64,000 nt of DNA from Ferruginibacter sp. (GTDB taxonomy: Bacteria; Bacteroidota; Bacteroidia; Chitinophagales; Chitinophagaceae). Below, piece after piece: positions 18,453 to 27,622 of the stretch. The stretch lies in NCBI GenBank assembly GCA_016786725.1, contig JAEUVU010000013.1, positions 124,001 through 188,000 of the forward strand. Direction: 5' to 3'. A model generated the notes under the pieces. The model was not told the origin of the DNA. It did no database searches and was given only the letters and a program-made list of their open reading frames with translations. The position numbers were made by a program, and so were the translations under genes. Positions within the stretch are counted from its first letter, which is position 1. The number at the start of each line of letters is the position of its first letter.

Positions 18453-21400
18453 TTACAATTTTTGGAACCGGGCTATACACACGTTGTTTCCATAAATTAA
18501 CCTGATTGTATATTGCCCGGCAGGCAGGTTGCTTACATTTAGCGTAATTATATTATTACCTGTATGCCCTTGTTGTGTTTGTTGCATTACCACCATGTTT
18601 AAATGATTAAACACAACAATATTGATCATTTGTGGCTGTGTTAAAACCAGGTTTACGCCGGTTACAGCACTGGCCGGGTTTGGAAAAGCCTGCAGTTCGC
18701 AGATATTTGACAGTTGACCAATATAAATATTGCTGCAATATTCTTTAACACATCCGCCCTGCAAAGTGGCTTTTAAGCAAACCCTGTACATGCCGGTATC
18801 CTGGAAGGTGTAGAGCGGGTTGTTTTGATGCAGAATTACAGGAGTACTATCACCCAGCTTTGTTATAAACCATACCTGGTCAAGTATGGGTAATGTTGCA
18901 TTGGCAAAGAACTGTATCTTATTGGCCATGGTGGTGCTTCTTACAAAAGTGTAACCCACATGGGCAGTGTCACAATTTATCTGCGGCAATACAGTTATCT
19001 GGTGGCAGGTGGTAGAGGCACATTGATTGCTGCGCCATACAGTTAAGCAGGCTGTATAAGTACCGGGCTGTGCGTAGCGGTGTGTGGCTACAGGGTCATG
19101 GCTGCCGGTGCCGTCACCAAATGTCCAGATGTACTGGAAAGTGGGATTGATATAATCTGGCGTGAATTTATATTTCTGGTTATCATTCGGGAAAACCTGG
19201 TAATGAAATTTAGACAATTGTGTACAAGGCGGAACAGGAACGGGCACTACAATAGTATCACAGCTTTCACGGAAACAGGTTGTGTTCTGGCCTGAATAAA
19301 CACGCAGGCAAACAATATAAGTGCCAGGCTGTGCATATTCATGTACAGCATTCCATGTAGTAGCTGTTGTACCATCGCCAAAACTCCATACAGCAAAAGC
19401 ATTGGGTGTTGGCGGCGCACTTAAATTAGTGAAATGTACTTTTCTTGGATTTAAAGAATCCAGGTGCCAGCTAAAGCTCACCGGGAAATTACATGGTGGT
19501 GTTACAACAATGGTGTTGCATTTTTCACGAACACATACAGGCTGCGTAGGTGTACCGATATTGCTGTTTTTCTTCACCCTCAGGCAAACAGTATAGCTGC
19601 CTGCATTTGCATAAATATGCGTTGGATTTGCAACATTGGGATCGGTTTGCAGGCCGCTTACCGATGTACCATCACCAAATGTCCACCTTACCGAATCTGT
19701 TGCATTGATAGGCGTACTGGTATTGGTGAATTTGATGCGTAACGGATGAGCAGGATCTGGCTGCGAGGTAAAATTAACCACCAGGTTACAAGGCACTGTT
19801 ACCAAAATGGTGTTACATTTTTCACGTACACAGGGAGGCGTTGTTGGTGTATTGGCACTGTTGTTTTTCTTAATCCTCAGGCAAACGGTGTATGCGCCGG
19901 CTGTTGTATAAATATGTGTTGGGTTTGCAACATTCGGGTCGCTCTGTACACCACTCAATGATGTGCCATCACCAAATGTCCAGCGCAGTGAGTCTGAAAG
20001 GCTCACAGGCACGCTGGTATTGGTGAATTTAATCCGCAATGGATTGTTTGGATCGGGTTGCGAAGTAAAATTAACTACGAGGTTACAAGGCTGTTGAATG
20101 GTAATTGTTCTGCAGGTTGATCTTACACATGGCGCTGCAACGGTACCCGGATGTTTTTTTATGTAAAGGCAAACATTATAAGTTCCTGCATTGGCATAAG
20201 TATGTACCGGATTGGCCACATTGGGATTACCCTGCACACCTTTTAAAGTAGTACCATCGCCAAATATCCATAACAAAGAATCTGTTGCAGCCACCGGTGT
20301 ACTTGTATTGGTGAATTTAATGCGTAAATGATTATTTGAATCGGGCTGCGATGTGAAATTAACCACCAGGTTGCAGGGAGCAGTTACTACAACTGTATTG
20401 CATTTTTCACGAACACATACAGGCTGTGTTGGTGTACTGATGTTGCTGTTTTTCTTTATTCTCAGGCAAACGGTGTAGCTGCCGGCAGTTACATAAATAT
20501 GGGTTGGATTAGCAACATTGGGATCGCTTTGCAGGCCGCTTACTGATGTTCCATCGCCAAATGTCCACCTTACCGAATCTGTAGCATTGATTGGCGTACT
20601 GGTATTGGTGAATTTGATGCGTAATGGATGGGCTGTGTCGGGTTGGGAAGTAAAGTTTACAACAAGATTGCAGGGTGGTGGCCCCTGAACAACAATCGTT
20701 TTGCAGATCTGTTTTATGCAGGGGGTATTGCTTCCATTATATCTTATTATTTTTAAACAAACAGTGTATGTACCAGGCGCTGCATAAATATGTACAGGGT
20801 TAAACTGGTTTGAAGAAGTACCATCACCAAATGTCCAGAGTATAGAATCTGAAGCGACAGTATTTGTACTGGTGTTTTGAAATTCAATTCTTAATGGATT
20901 GGATGCTGTAGCCGTCCAGGTAAAGTTGGGAACCATATTGCAGGGAGACTGCACCACAACAGTCTTGCATATTTCTCTTACACAAGGTGTAGTGCTGCCC
21001 ACATTTCCGTTTTTCTTAACCCTTAAACAAACAGTGTATGTACCGGGTGCAGTATAAGTATGCGTAGGGTTTACAGCAAGCGAACTGGTGCCATCGCCAA
21101 AGGTCCATCTTACAGAATCGGTTGCTGCAAGCGGCACCGATAAATTCTGAAACGCAAGCGTTAATGGATTGGCTGCGGTGCTCGTCCAGCTGAAATCAAC
21201 CACCAGGTTGCAGGGCTGGGAAATAACTACTGTTTTTGTCAGTGTTTGTGTACATACCGGCACATTATTAGGGTTAACTCTCAGCACCGTATGCACCACG
21301 GCATAGGAGCCGGGCAATGCATAAGTATGTGTTGGTGAGATCAGCTGGCTTCCGGTGGTACCATCACCAAAACTCCAGAAATGGCGTACAAACGGAGAAT

Positions 21401-21548
21401 CGTTGGTAATAGCCGGGTTGAATTTTACCGTAAAATTGGTGAGGTACTGTACTGCAAAATCGGGATTGCAATTGGGGGTGGTTTGGGCTGTTGCTTTAAA
21501 AGTAAAAGCGGCAAGGGTAAGCCACAGCAGCGTAAAGATCTTTTTCAT
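18453..21548 (-). CDS. Secreted ten-PKD-domain protein with T9SS type A sorting domain
   Basis: A 1031-residue cell-surface or secreted protein. After the signal peptide (MKKIFTLLWLTLAAFTFKA) come ten PKD domains, most with the core FGDGT and a Cys at each domain start. The last 80 residues form a T9SS type A sorting domain (FPNPAS, LPAGQYTIRLIYG). Domains 4 to 7 share the long common element starting CNLVVNFTSQPD, and 4 and 7 are almost identical. There is no enzyme domain, so adhesion or a structural role is likely. Transport would be by Sec followed by the type IX system. Paired Cys per domain may give disulphides. Confidence 0.93.
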   Translation of the reverse strand: MKKIFTLLWLTLAAFTFKATAQTTPNCNPDFAVQYLTNFTVKFNPAITNDSPFVRHFWSFGDGTTGSQLISPTHTYALPGSYAVVHTVLRVNPNNVPVCTQTLTKTVVISQPCNLVVDFSWTSTAANPLTLAFQNLSVPLAATDSVRWTFGDGTSSLAVNPTHTYTAPGTYTVCLRVKKNGNVGSTTPCVREICKTVVVQSPCNMVPNFTWTATASNPLRIEFQNTSTNTVASDSILWTFGDGTSSNQFNPVHIYAAPGTYTVCLKIIRYNGSNTPCIKQICKTIVVQGPPPCNLVVNFTSQPDTAHPLRIKFTNTSTPINATDSVRWTFGDGTSVSGLQSDPNVANPTHIYVTAGSYTVCLRIKKNSNISTPTQPVCVREKCNTVVVTAPCNLVVNFTSQPDSNNHLRIKFTNTSTPVAATDSLLWIFGDGTTLKGVQGNPNVANPVHTYANAGTYNVCLYIKKHPGTVAAPCVRSTCRTITIQQPCNLVVNFTSQPDPNNPLRIKFTNTSVPVSLSDSLRWTFGDGTSLSGVQSDPNVANPTHIYTTAGAYTVCLRIKKNNSANTPTTPPCVREKCNTILVTVPCNLVVNFTSQPDPAHPLRIKFTNTSTPINATDSVRWTFGDGTSVSGLQTDPNVANPTHIYANAGSYTVCLRVKKNSNIGTPTQPVCVREKCNTIVVTPPCNFPVSFSWHLDSLNPRKVHFTNLSAPPTPNAFAVWSFGDGTTATTWNAVHEYAQPGTYIVCLRVYSGQNTTCFRESCDTIVVPVPVPPCTQLSKFHYQVFPNDNQKYKFTPDYINPTFQYIWTFGDGTGSHDPVATHRYAQPGTYTACLTVWRSNQCASTTCHQITVLPQINCDTAHVGYTFVRSTTMANKIQFFANATLPILDQVWFITKLGDSTPVILHQNNPLYTFQDTGMYRVCLKATLQGGCVKEYCSNIYIGQLSNICELQAFPNPASAVTGVNLVLTQPQMINIVVFNHLNMVVMQQTQQGHTGNNIITLNVSNLPAGQYTIRLIYGNNVCIARFQKL
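19490..20690 (-). repeat. Intragenic tandem repeats encoding PKD domains 4-7
   Basis: Four units of roughly 290-300 bp, each coding one PKD domain of about 97 residues. The units at about 20390-20685 and 19500-19795 are closer to each other than to the two units between them, down to shared silent positions. Confidence 0.75.
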
Positions 21549-21640
21549 AAAAACTGTTTACAGGTTAAAGGATAAATAGGGCCTTAAAGCTTTAGGTAGA
21601 TTCTGCAGTTTATTATTTTGTTGCCTGAAGGGTAAAAATA

Positions 21641-23155
21641 TCAATAATTTTCCCGGATTGCAAGCAGGAATTTTTCTACAGCCTTGCGAACAGGAGTGGC
21701 TCCTGTTATATAGTTATTAGCCAGTACCGAGAAAATGAGCATCTTGCCCTTCTTAGTGATTAAGACGCCGCTTAAAGCGCAATTATTGCTCAGGGTGCCG
21801 GTTTTTGCGTAGATGAAGCCACTGTCTTTTTTAAAGTAAGAAGACAAAGTTCCTTCACCACCGGTTGGTAAAATATTTTTTAAGCGCTCCCACCCAAACT
21901 CATTTTTTGTTCTGTTGATGATATACACAAAAGACTGCGGGGTAAATAAATTGTAACGGCTCAGTCCGCTGCCATCCACCCACCTGGGTTTTTGGGGAAC
22001 GTCTTTCAAACCTGTTTTTAATAAAGTATCAATGATCTTTTCATCACTCATGTAGCCCAGCTTTTCATTGCTGGCCATCAGTAAAGTTTGCTCAGCAAAA
22101 AAATTATCACTGCGGTGCATCATGGGCTTAAAGAGGGAGTCGGAGGGTTGGGAATGGATGGGTTTCCAGTTTTTTAAAAATACAGTTCTTGGGTGACCGT
22201 CAGCGCTCATTATAGTAAATGCTGAATCATCTAATCTAAAGTTTGGAAAAAGAGTAAAAAAACTTTTGATTTTAATACTATCGGAAATAATCCATGATAC
22301 TGTTTCATTTCCATTTGTTACAAATGGAAATGAAGAATTTTTAAATCCTGTTAACGATGAGTCAAATGAAAAGAAATTATCTGAGATGTTTCTTTTAACC
22401 TTAATTCTTAGTTTAGGTTCAAGGAAATTGCTAATATCGTGTCCATTGATTTTCCATGGTACATGTATGTTATCATTGATAACAGAATCAAAGAAAAGCG
22501 ATTGTGTTTTAAAAAGAGAAATCCATGGCCTTCTTTTTTCACCTAAAGAGTCATTCAGCTTTCGCTCTTTAACATCGTTTAATTTTAGATCAATCACATT
22601 TCCATAAATAGGAAAACTATTTCTTTCAGCCATATAATCATCTTCGTAATCATTCCATGCCCATCCATTTCCCCACCGTTCCTCTCTCCAGATCGTATCA
22701 AGCAGAGAAACATTTTTATATTGCTTGCCATACTTAACTATGAGATCCATTACGGGTTGCCTCTTAAAATCGGGATGCAGTAAAGTAGGATCACCGGTTG
22801 GCTGAATTGCAAATATTCTGAATTTTTCACCTGGAGTTCCAGATAACGTATATTTCAACCCCACCAAACTATCCCCTAAATATTTCATCCCTGCATACAG
22901 CGTAAACAATTTGGTATTGCTTGCCGGAATAAAATATTTATCAGCATCATAATTATACCAGTATTTGTTTGTTGCCGGTTCGTAAATGCTGATGCCGATA
23001 TGGCCTGTACGGATGGCGGTGTCTTTAAATAAAACAGCATCGGCCTGTTTGCCTATTTGTTTGGATACAGAGCATGAACTGATAAAGCCAGGCAGTAGCA
23101 GGCATCCCATCCATTTACAAATGACCCATAACGAACGACCAATGACAAATCTCAT
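21641..23155 (-). CDS. PBP4-like D-alanyl-D-alanine carboxypeptidase (S13), lipoprotein
   Basis: A 504-residue S13 (DacB/PBP4) serine peptidase. Catalytic motifs: SNTK (PASNTKLFTLY), SDN (HRSDNFFAEQ) and KTG (YAKTGTLSNN). The N-terminus has a hydrophobic segment ending in a lipobox (FISSC), so it is probably an envelope lipoprotein. I choose ATG 23155 (MRFVIGRS); the first codons after it come from a heptamer repeat, and a later ATG at about 23110 would give a very short signal. The middle of the gene is A+T-richer than its flanks and holds a perfect hairpin at 22306-22332. Role: peptidoglycan cross-link hydrolysis or trimming. Confidence 0.9.
   Translation of the reverse strand: MRFVIGRSLWVICKWMGCLLLPGFISSCSVSKQIGKQADAVLFKDTAIRTGHIGISIYEPATNKYWYNYDADKYFIPASNTKLFTLYAGMKYLGDSLVGLKYTLSGTPGEKFRIFAIQPTGDPTLLHPDFKRQPVMDLIVKYGKQYKNVSLLDTIWREERWGNGWAWNDYEDDYMAERNSFPIYGNVIDLKLNDVKERKLNDSLGEKRRPWISLFKTQSLFFDSVINDNIHVPWKINGHDISNFLEPKLRIKVKRNISDNFFSFDSSLTGFKNSSFPFVTNGNETVSWIISDSIKIKSFFTLFPNFRLDDSAFTIMSADGHPRTVFLKNWKPIHSQPSDSLFKPMMHRSDNFFAEQTLLMASNEKLGYMSDEKIIDTLLKTGLKDVPQKPRWVDGSGLSRYNLFTPQSFVYIINRTKNEFGWERLKNILPTGGEGTLSSYFKKDSGFIYAKTGTLSNNCALSGVLITKKGKMLIFSVLANNYITGATPVRKAVEKFLLAIRENY
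22306..22332. repeat. Perfect intragenic hairpin
   Basis: CATTTCCATTTG and its exact complement are separated by TTA within the PBP4-like gene. It is a 12-bp stem in coding DNA; no function is evident. Confidence 0.6.
23119..23150 (-). repeat. Heptamer array at the start of the PBP4-like gene
   Basis: On the minus strand the units are ATTTGTC, ATTGGTC, GTTCGTT, ATGGGTC, ATTTG. They encode the first residues after the chosen start (RFVIGRSLWVICK) and resemble the mutL array (TTGGCCG/ATGACCG type). Confidence 0.7.
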
Positions 23156-23227
23156 ATAGCAGCTTGATTTTTTACAATGCTCATTTGCTGCTAAAGTTAT
23201 AATTTTCAACACTATTAAGTAATACAA

Positions 23228-24223
23228 ATGTTGCAGGTAAAAAAACTGAAATTATTTTACAGGCTGCTGCTGCCGGTAGCCATGCTCATATTTACCATAA
23301 TCCTTGGTACGGCAGGCTATATAGTTATTGAAGGCTTTGGTTTTTTGGAAGCGTTGTATATGACGGTAATCACGATCTCAACTGTGGGCTTTACCGAAGT
23401 AAGGCCACTGTCAGAAACAGGGCGTGTATTTACCATCATCCTTATCCTGGTAAACCTCGGACTGTTTACTTATTATGTCACATTGCTCACCCGTTTTTTT
23501 TCGGATGGAGAATTTACTAAACTGTATAAACAGATAAAAATGGAAAACAGTATTCAACAATTGCACCAGCATGTAATTATCTGCGGCTTTGGCCGCAATG
23601 GTAAAGAAAGCGCCCATATACTTCACAATAATAAAATACCTTTTGTGGTGCTGGAAGAAAAGAACGAGCAGGAAAAAGATATGGATTTTGATGTACCCTA
23701 TTTTATGAAAGGCGATGCCACCAAAGATGAAGTACTGCTGGAAGCCGGTATAAAAAATGCAAGGGCCCTCATTACCACATTGCCGGTAGATGCTGATAAT
23801 TTATTTGTGGTGCTTACAGCAAAGCAACTCAATCCGCAGATAAAAGTTATCAGCCGGGCATCGCAGGACTCGTCTGTAAAAAAATTAAAAATTGCCGGCG
23901 CCGATAATGTGATAATGCCGGATAAGATTGGCGGCGCCCACATGGCTACGTTGGTGATGCTGCCGGATGTGGTGGAGATGCTGTCCATCATGGGTACACA
24001 AAACAATCCGCATTTCAGGGTTGCGGAAATACATTGCAACAAAAATATTTCGCTGGGCGAACTGGACCTGTGGAGCAAAACAAATTGCACATTGCTGGGT
24101 ATAAAAAATCCGGATAATCATTATACCATTAACCCGGATGCAGCTTACCAGTTAAATGCAGGCGAAAGGTTAATTGTAATGGGCAGCGATGAGCAGATAG
24201 AAAACGCAAAAAAGCTATTATGA
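23228..24223 (+). CDS. Two-helix potassium channel with RCK domain
   Basis: A 331-residue Kch/MthK-like channel: helix 1 (about 14-34), a pore loop with filter TVGFTE in place of the common TVGYGD (about 55-60), helix 2 (about 72-92), then a TrkA-N/RCK domain starting VIICGFGRNGKES (about 115) and a TrkA-C-like end (about 250-331). It probably forms tetramers gated by a cytosolic RCK ring binding nucleotide or cation. It is divergent from the PBP4-like gene, with a 72-bp spacer. Strict K+ selectivity is not certain given the altered filter. Confidence 0.92.
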   Translation: MLQVKKLKLFYRLLLPVAMLIFTIILGTAGYIVIEGFGFLEALYMTVITISTVGFTEVRPLSETGRVFTIILILVNLGLFTYYVTLLTRFFSDGEFTKLYKQIKMENSIQQLHQHVIICGFGRNGKESAHILHNNKIPFVVLEEKNEQEKDMDFDVPYFMKGDATKDEVLLEAGIKNARALITTLPVDADNLFVVLTAKQLNPQIKVISRASQDSSVKKLKIAGADNVIMPDKIGGAHMATLVMLPDVVEMLSIMGTQNNPHFRVAEIHCNKNISLGELDLWSKTNCTLLGIKNPDNHYTINPDAAYQLNAGERLIVMGSDEQIENAKKLL

Positions 24224-24227
24224 AAGA

Positions 24228-24306
24228 AGTAAAAAGTAAAAATTCAAAAATAAAAAAGGGAAGCCGATTTTTTTTGACTTTTTAATTTGCTTTAATTTTT
24301 TACTCC
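24228..24306. repeat. A/T-rich palindromic heptamer array between convergent genes
   Basis: Units AGTAAAA, AGTAAAA, ATTCAAA, AATAAAA run from 24228 to 24255. A roughly complementary T-rich half lies at about 24268-24306 and ends in TTTTTTACT. It sits where the channel gene and the ureohydrolase-like gene converge and may stop transcription from both sides. Confidence 0.6.
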
Positions 24307-25427
24307 CTTTCCTGCGCCCTCAGCCACCGCTCCGGAATCTCATTGCGGCTGGCCTGCACATAATCTGTGTAACTGCACGGAATGAATTTCTTATTCGGCA
24401 GCTGCATCCACCAGCGGCGTGTTTTTTTGCTTTGCAGAAAAACTGATTCCACTTCATTAAAACTGGTATAATATTCATTAAAATGTTCCCTGTCTTCAAT
24501 GGCAGCTTCCTGCTTACTTCGGCTCTTACCATCAATAAAATACCAGAGCATTTGTGAAATCTGTTTGGCGCTGAGTTCGTGCAAATCCTGTTGTGGCAGG
24601 TAACCATAAATGCCAAAGCTGTTTAGTTTATAACTAAGCCCGGCAAACCTTGCAAGTATGCAGGCTTCTTCACCTGTAAATCCGTTGGGGCTTTCAACAC
24701 TTGCAGGGGAGTCGCTATATTTTATTGCACTTATATCAAAGCTTAGTAAATGGGTATTCCTTATCACAGGTTCCATCTCTTCTAAATTTTCACGGGCTGC
24801 ACCCACACGGTAACAATCAAAGCGCAGTTTATCCATAGTTTGCAACATGCGGGGATGCACAAAATAACTCTGAAAGCCGATGTGGTTGTAATGCTTTACC
24901 AGGTTGGGTTCGCCGGTAAGCATTTCCAGTAAAAAATTTTCGCTGCGTAAAGGGTTTTCTCCTTTCAGGTTGATGGTGGCATCAATGCAGGTTGCTTCTA
25001 CCACCTGTTGCAATTCTTTGTAAGCAAAATATTGCGCCAGCGTAATATCATGGCTTCCGCCCAGTAACACCACTGTTTTGTTCATGCGGAACAATTCTGC
25101 CAGTACGGTTTGCACAGCAGCATAACTGTCATTTAAAACAGCGCCGGTCTTTATATTTCCAATATCAGCAATCACCACATCGGTATGCCAGTAGTGCAAC
25201 TGGTATAAATGCTTACGTATGCTGTTGGCTGCATTGGCAGTGTTATCAAATGCGCCGCTGCCCCTTGTTTCGTTAATGCCAACCAAAACAATATCAACGC
25301 CGGTTATATCGGGCAGCTCATTTTCGTAAATAGCAATATGCCGGGCAAGCTGGCCATCAGTATATCCCTTATCATCATTCAATTCGTGAACGGGAATGGC
25401 GGTTAAAAAATCGTGCAGATCGTACAT
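24300..25427 (-). CDS. Ureohydrolase-fold (arginase/formimidoylglutamase-like) protein with altered metal site
   Basis: A 375-residue arginase-superfamily protein. The three metal motifs are all changed: GGSHDIT for GGDHS, DATIN for DAHxD, and SFDISAI for SxDxDxxDP. Three of the six usual ligands remain, so dinuclear manganese catalysis is unlikely or different. The start at 25427 (MYDLHDFLTAIPVHEL) is preferred over ATG 25445 because the extra residues MFKFFL look spurious. It is commonly annotated formimidoylglutamase, but the sequence does not support that activity. Its role is unknown. Confidence 0.85.
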   Translation of the reverse strand: MYDLHDFLTAIPVHELNDDKGYTDGQLARHIAIYENELPDITGVDIVLVGINETRGSGAFDNTANAANSIRKHLYQLHYWHTDVVIADIGNIKTGAVLNDSYAAVQTVLAELFRMNKTVVLLGGSHDITLAQYFAYKELQQVVEATCIDATINLKGENPLRSENFLLEMLTGEPNLVKHYNHIGFQSYFVHPRMLQTMDKLRFDCYRVGAARENLEEMEPVIRNTHLLSFDISAIKYSDSPASVESPNGFTGEEACILARFAGLSYKLNSFGIYGYLPQQDLHELSAKQISQMLWYFIDGKSRSKQEAAIEDREHFNEYYTSFNEVESVFLQSKKTRRWWMQLPNKKFIPCSYTDYVQASRNEIPERWLRAQERE

Positions 25428-25442
25428 TAAAAAAAATTTGAA

Positions 25443-25450
25443 CAAACCTA
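25443..25450 (-). promoter_or_regulatory. -7 promoter element TAGGTTTG (minus strand)
   Basis: It matches TAnnTTTG exactly, 15 bp before the ATG at 25427, and would drive the ureohydrolase-like gene. Its position also supports the shorter start. Confidence 0.5.
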
Positions 25451-25510
25451 AATGATTAATTTCAAATAGTAGATTTTCTTCAGTAAAATCAACTACTGTA
25501 TTTTACCTAT

Positions 25511-25530
25511 TACCACTTAGTGGTATCTTT
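25511..25530 (+). terminator. Weak terminator-like hairpin before the accessory cassette
   Basis: TACCAC TTA GTGGTA is followed by TCTTTTTAT. A second inverted repeat (GTAAAAT/ATTTTAC) lies at 25483-25506. No upstream plus-strand gene needs termination here, so this may be a leader structure instead. Confidence 0.35.
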
Positions 25531-25581
25531 TTATAACAAAAAGAATTCTACTTTACCGAAGATTTTTTACAATTTAAATAT

Positions 25582-26283
25582 ATGTTCAAATTTAAAGTCA
25601 TAATATTTATTTTACTGTTAGTATCTTTTTTAAAATCAACAGGTCAGAAATATGACTGGGGTAAATATAATAAATTGAAGTTTATCGAAGATTCCATAAG
25701 GAATTCCTCATTTTGGGGTGAAGAAAATCAAATTATTTACCCAATTCAGGATTCAAAAGCAGATATTGAGATAAGAGGTTATTCAACATTGCATAATAGA
25801 AATGGTGTAGTGAGAATTATGAGAGCATTTGGTGATTCTGTACTTTTTCAAGAAATCCAAATGGCTCGTCATGATACTCTTACATTTCCGAAAATTAGAA
25901 ATACTATTTTTAGAAATATTGATAATTATTCTCATTGGGAACTGCAAAAATTACAAGTGCGTATCAGGCCAGACAGTTTTTTAAACTGTCTGATAAATAA
26001 GGGATTATTCACATTCGGCAACCTTGAAAAAGCAAAAAAGGAGTTTAAACAAAACCACAAAAAAGATATAGATAAAGGAGTAAAATATGATTTTCAAAAA
26101 AAAGCTATTTTCTTTTTTGAAGTAAAAATTGGAAATCGAATCAGGTCTTTTTCTACTTATTTAATTAGATATTACGACGAGAAAACTATTGATGATTATA
26201 TTCATTATGGCGGTGAGATAACTGACTTTTTTGTTTCAATTTTTAAAAATGCAAAAACAAAACACTTTGAACAAGTTTTTTAA
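25582..26283 (+). CDS. Secreted protein of unknown function, first gene of the accessory cassette
   Basis: A 233-residue protein with a signal peptide (MFKFKVIIFILLLVSFLKSTG). The rest is rich in Lys, Ile, Phe and aromatic residues with no motif I recognise. A perfect 10-bp hairpin (CAGACAGTTT, loop TTT) lies in the coding sequence at 25970-25992. It is visibly more A+T-rich than neighbouring core genes, and its end overlaps the start of the HExxH gene, so the two are probably translated together. A protective or partner role for the downstream protein is a guess. Confidence 0.75.
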   Translation: MFKFKVIIFILLLVSFLKSTGQKYDWGKYNKLKFIEDSIRNSSFWGEENQIIYPIQDSKADIEIRGYSTLHNRNGVVRIMRAFGDSVLFQEIQMARHDTLTFPKIRNTIFRNIDNYSHWELQKLQVRIRPDSFLNCLINKGLFTFGNLEKAKKEFKQNHKKDIDKGVKYDFQKKAIFFFEVKIGNRIRSFSTYLIRYYDEKTIDDYIHYGGEITDFFVSIFKNAKTKHFEQVF

Positions 26284-27556
26284 AAAAGCCAACAATGAAA
26301 CATTTTTATTTCTGTCCAACAATCGGAGCTTTCAAAGATTGAGTATTTCTGAAATGAAAAAGATTAAGGGGAAAGGCGTAGACCCTACACCAGCTCAAGT
26401 TCAGGCGTTATTAATTTTATTAAATGGCGGCACAGGAGTTTTGCAAGCTGGCGGAACTGCTATATTTCGTGTAGGGGTTCAGATGAACGATTCGCATGGT
26501 GCAGATATACTAGCAGATTTTAATACTCAAATTGCTCTCTTCGCCAGTACTAATGTAGGCTACAATATGTTGAGTAGACTGCAACAAGTAGCGACTCAAA
26601 ATAACATGCATATAAATGTTACCGGCACAAACGCCCCAAGCGGAGCAGCAGGTCAATTTTATGATACTCCTGTGGGCGGTAACTTGTTATTAGGCCTTTT
26701 AGATTTTTCAATCAGTCCTACCGATTGGAATTATAAAAAGCAGTTAGCTGAGCATTTTGGCACCATAGCTCACGAACTTTTTCACGCATTTATTTATATA
26801 TCTAATGGAAATACCAGTTATGATAATACTGTCAGATGTGAACTGGATGCATATTTGATGGAATTTATGGCCTGTGCAGAAGTAGATCAAAAAAATGACC
26901 TTTCAGGTAATGATTCATATACCAAATGGAATACCAGCTTATATTCTACAGGCCAGGCTGGGCGTCAAGCTACTGAAAACCTCTTTAAATTTAATTTTGC
27001 ATGGTATGATATTTTTCGTAACAAAAATCTGACTATAGATAATTACAACACTCTAATCACATATTTTAAAAATACAACTCAAGGTTCCGGAGGGTACTAT
27101 GCAAACTTAACAGATTCTGAAATAGACGCAACTGTATTTACTACATCGCCGTTTAATGATTTTTATTCTAATGCATATAGTCAATCCTCATATTATGATA
27201 GTTGCATACCATATGTATTAACATTTAGCCCACCTAGGCACCCAGTTGGCGCCCTTGATATGTTTGGATTTTCGTGGGATGTTTGGTACACAATGATTGA
27301 TTCAGCAAATCCTCCAGTTTATAGCGGCGGGGTAGGGAATGACCCGAATGGGGCTTATAATAATGAAGACTTTGACCACGGGTTTAATTTTTGGTGGGCG
27401 TTATTTAATCAAAGCGGAATAATAGACGGGCATAATTATGAAGAATGGTACGAAGATGCAGAAAATCAGTATTTAGATGGCGGAGATGAAGAGCCTGGTG
27501 AATTCTGGCGGGATATTCATTATAATGGATATGGCTCAAGCTATAGTCACTCATAA
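26249..27556 (+). CDS. HExxH zinc-metallopeptidase-like protein with double-glycine-type leader
   Basis: With the start at ATG 26249 this is 435 residues (an ATG at 26231 is also possible). The N-terminus looks like a bacteriocin-type leader: a Lys/Asn-rich region then RLSISEMKKIKGKG (residues 30-43), close to the LSxxEMKxIKGG pattern cut by C39 peptidases, though the final pair is not a plain GG. The body carries HELFH (175-179) and a later Glu (about 198, CELDAYLMEF), spaced as in gluzincin-type zinc peptidases. A preceding segment, STNVGYNMLSRLQQ, recalls M91/NleD-like effector peptidases. The C-terminal part is rich in Asp, Asn, Tyr and Trp. Overlap with the upstream gene implies coupling. 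I infer an exported peptidase effector or toxin. Confidence 0.75.
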   Translation: MQKQNTLNKFFKKANNETFLFLSNNRSFQRLSISEMKKIKGKGVDPTPAQVQALLILLNGGTGVLQAGGTAIFRVGVQMNDSHGADILADFNTQIALFASTNVGYNMLSRLQQVATQNNMHINVTGTNAPSGAAGQFYDTPVGGNLLLGLLDFSISPTDWNYKKQLAEHFGTIAHELFHAFIYISNGNTSYDNTVRCELDAYLMEFMACAEVDQKNDLSGNDSYTKWNTSLYSTGQAGRQATENLFKFNFAWYDIFRNKNLTIDNYNTLITYFKNTTQGSGGYYANLTDSEIDATVFTTSPFNDFYSNAYSQSSYYDSCIPYVLTFSPPRHPVGALDMFGFSWDVWYTMIDSANPPVYSGGVGNDPNGAYNNEDFDHGFNFWWALFNQSGIIDGHNYEEWYEDAENQYLDGGDEEPGEFWRDIHYNGYGSSYSHS

Positions 27557-27574
27557 AGGATAATATAATTTTAT

Positions 27575-27602
27575 AAATCTGCATTTTGATGCAGATTTTT
27601 TT
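27575..27602 (+). terminator. Intrinsic terminator after the HExxH gene
   Basis: AAATCTGCAT (27575-27584) and ATGCAGATTT (27589-27598) form a perfect 10-bp stem with loop TTTG, followed directly by a T run. It divides the cassette into two transcription units or lowers expression of the second. Confidence 0.85.
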
Positions 27603-27622
27603 GATCAATAATTTTTTAAACT

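Noticed and set aside
19060..21580. Several plus-strand open frames opposite the PKD gene
   Set aside because: They are antisense by-products of the repetitive, T-rich coding strand; their repeats mirror those of the real gene.
22306..22332. Insertion element in the PBP4-like gene
   Set aside because: Only one perfect short hairpin in frame is seen; there are no target duplications or other copies in the window.
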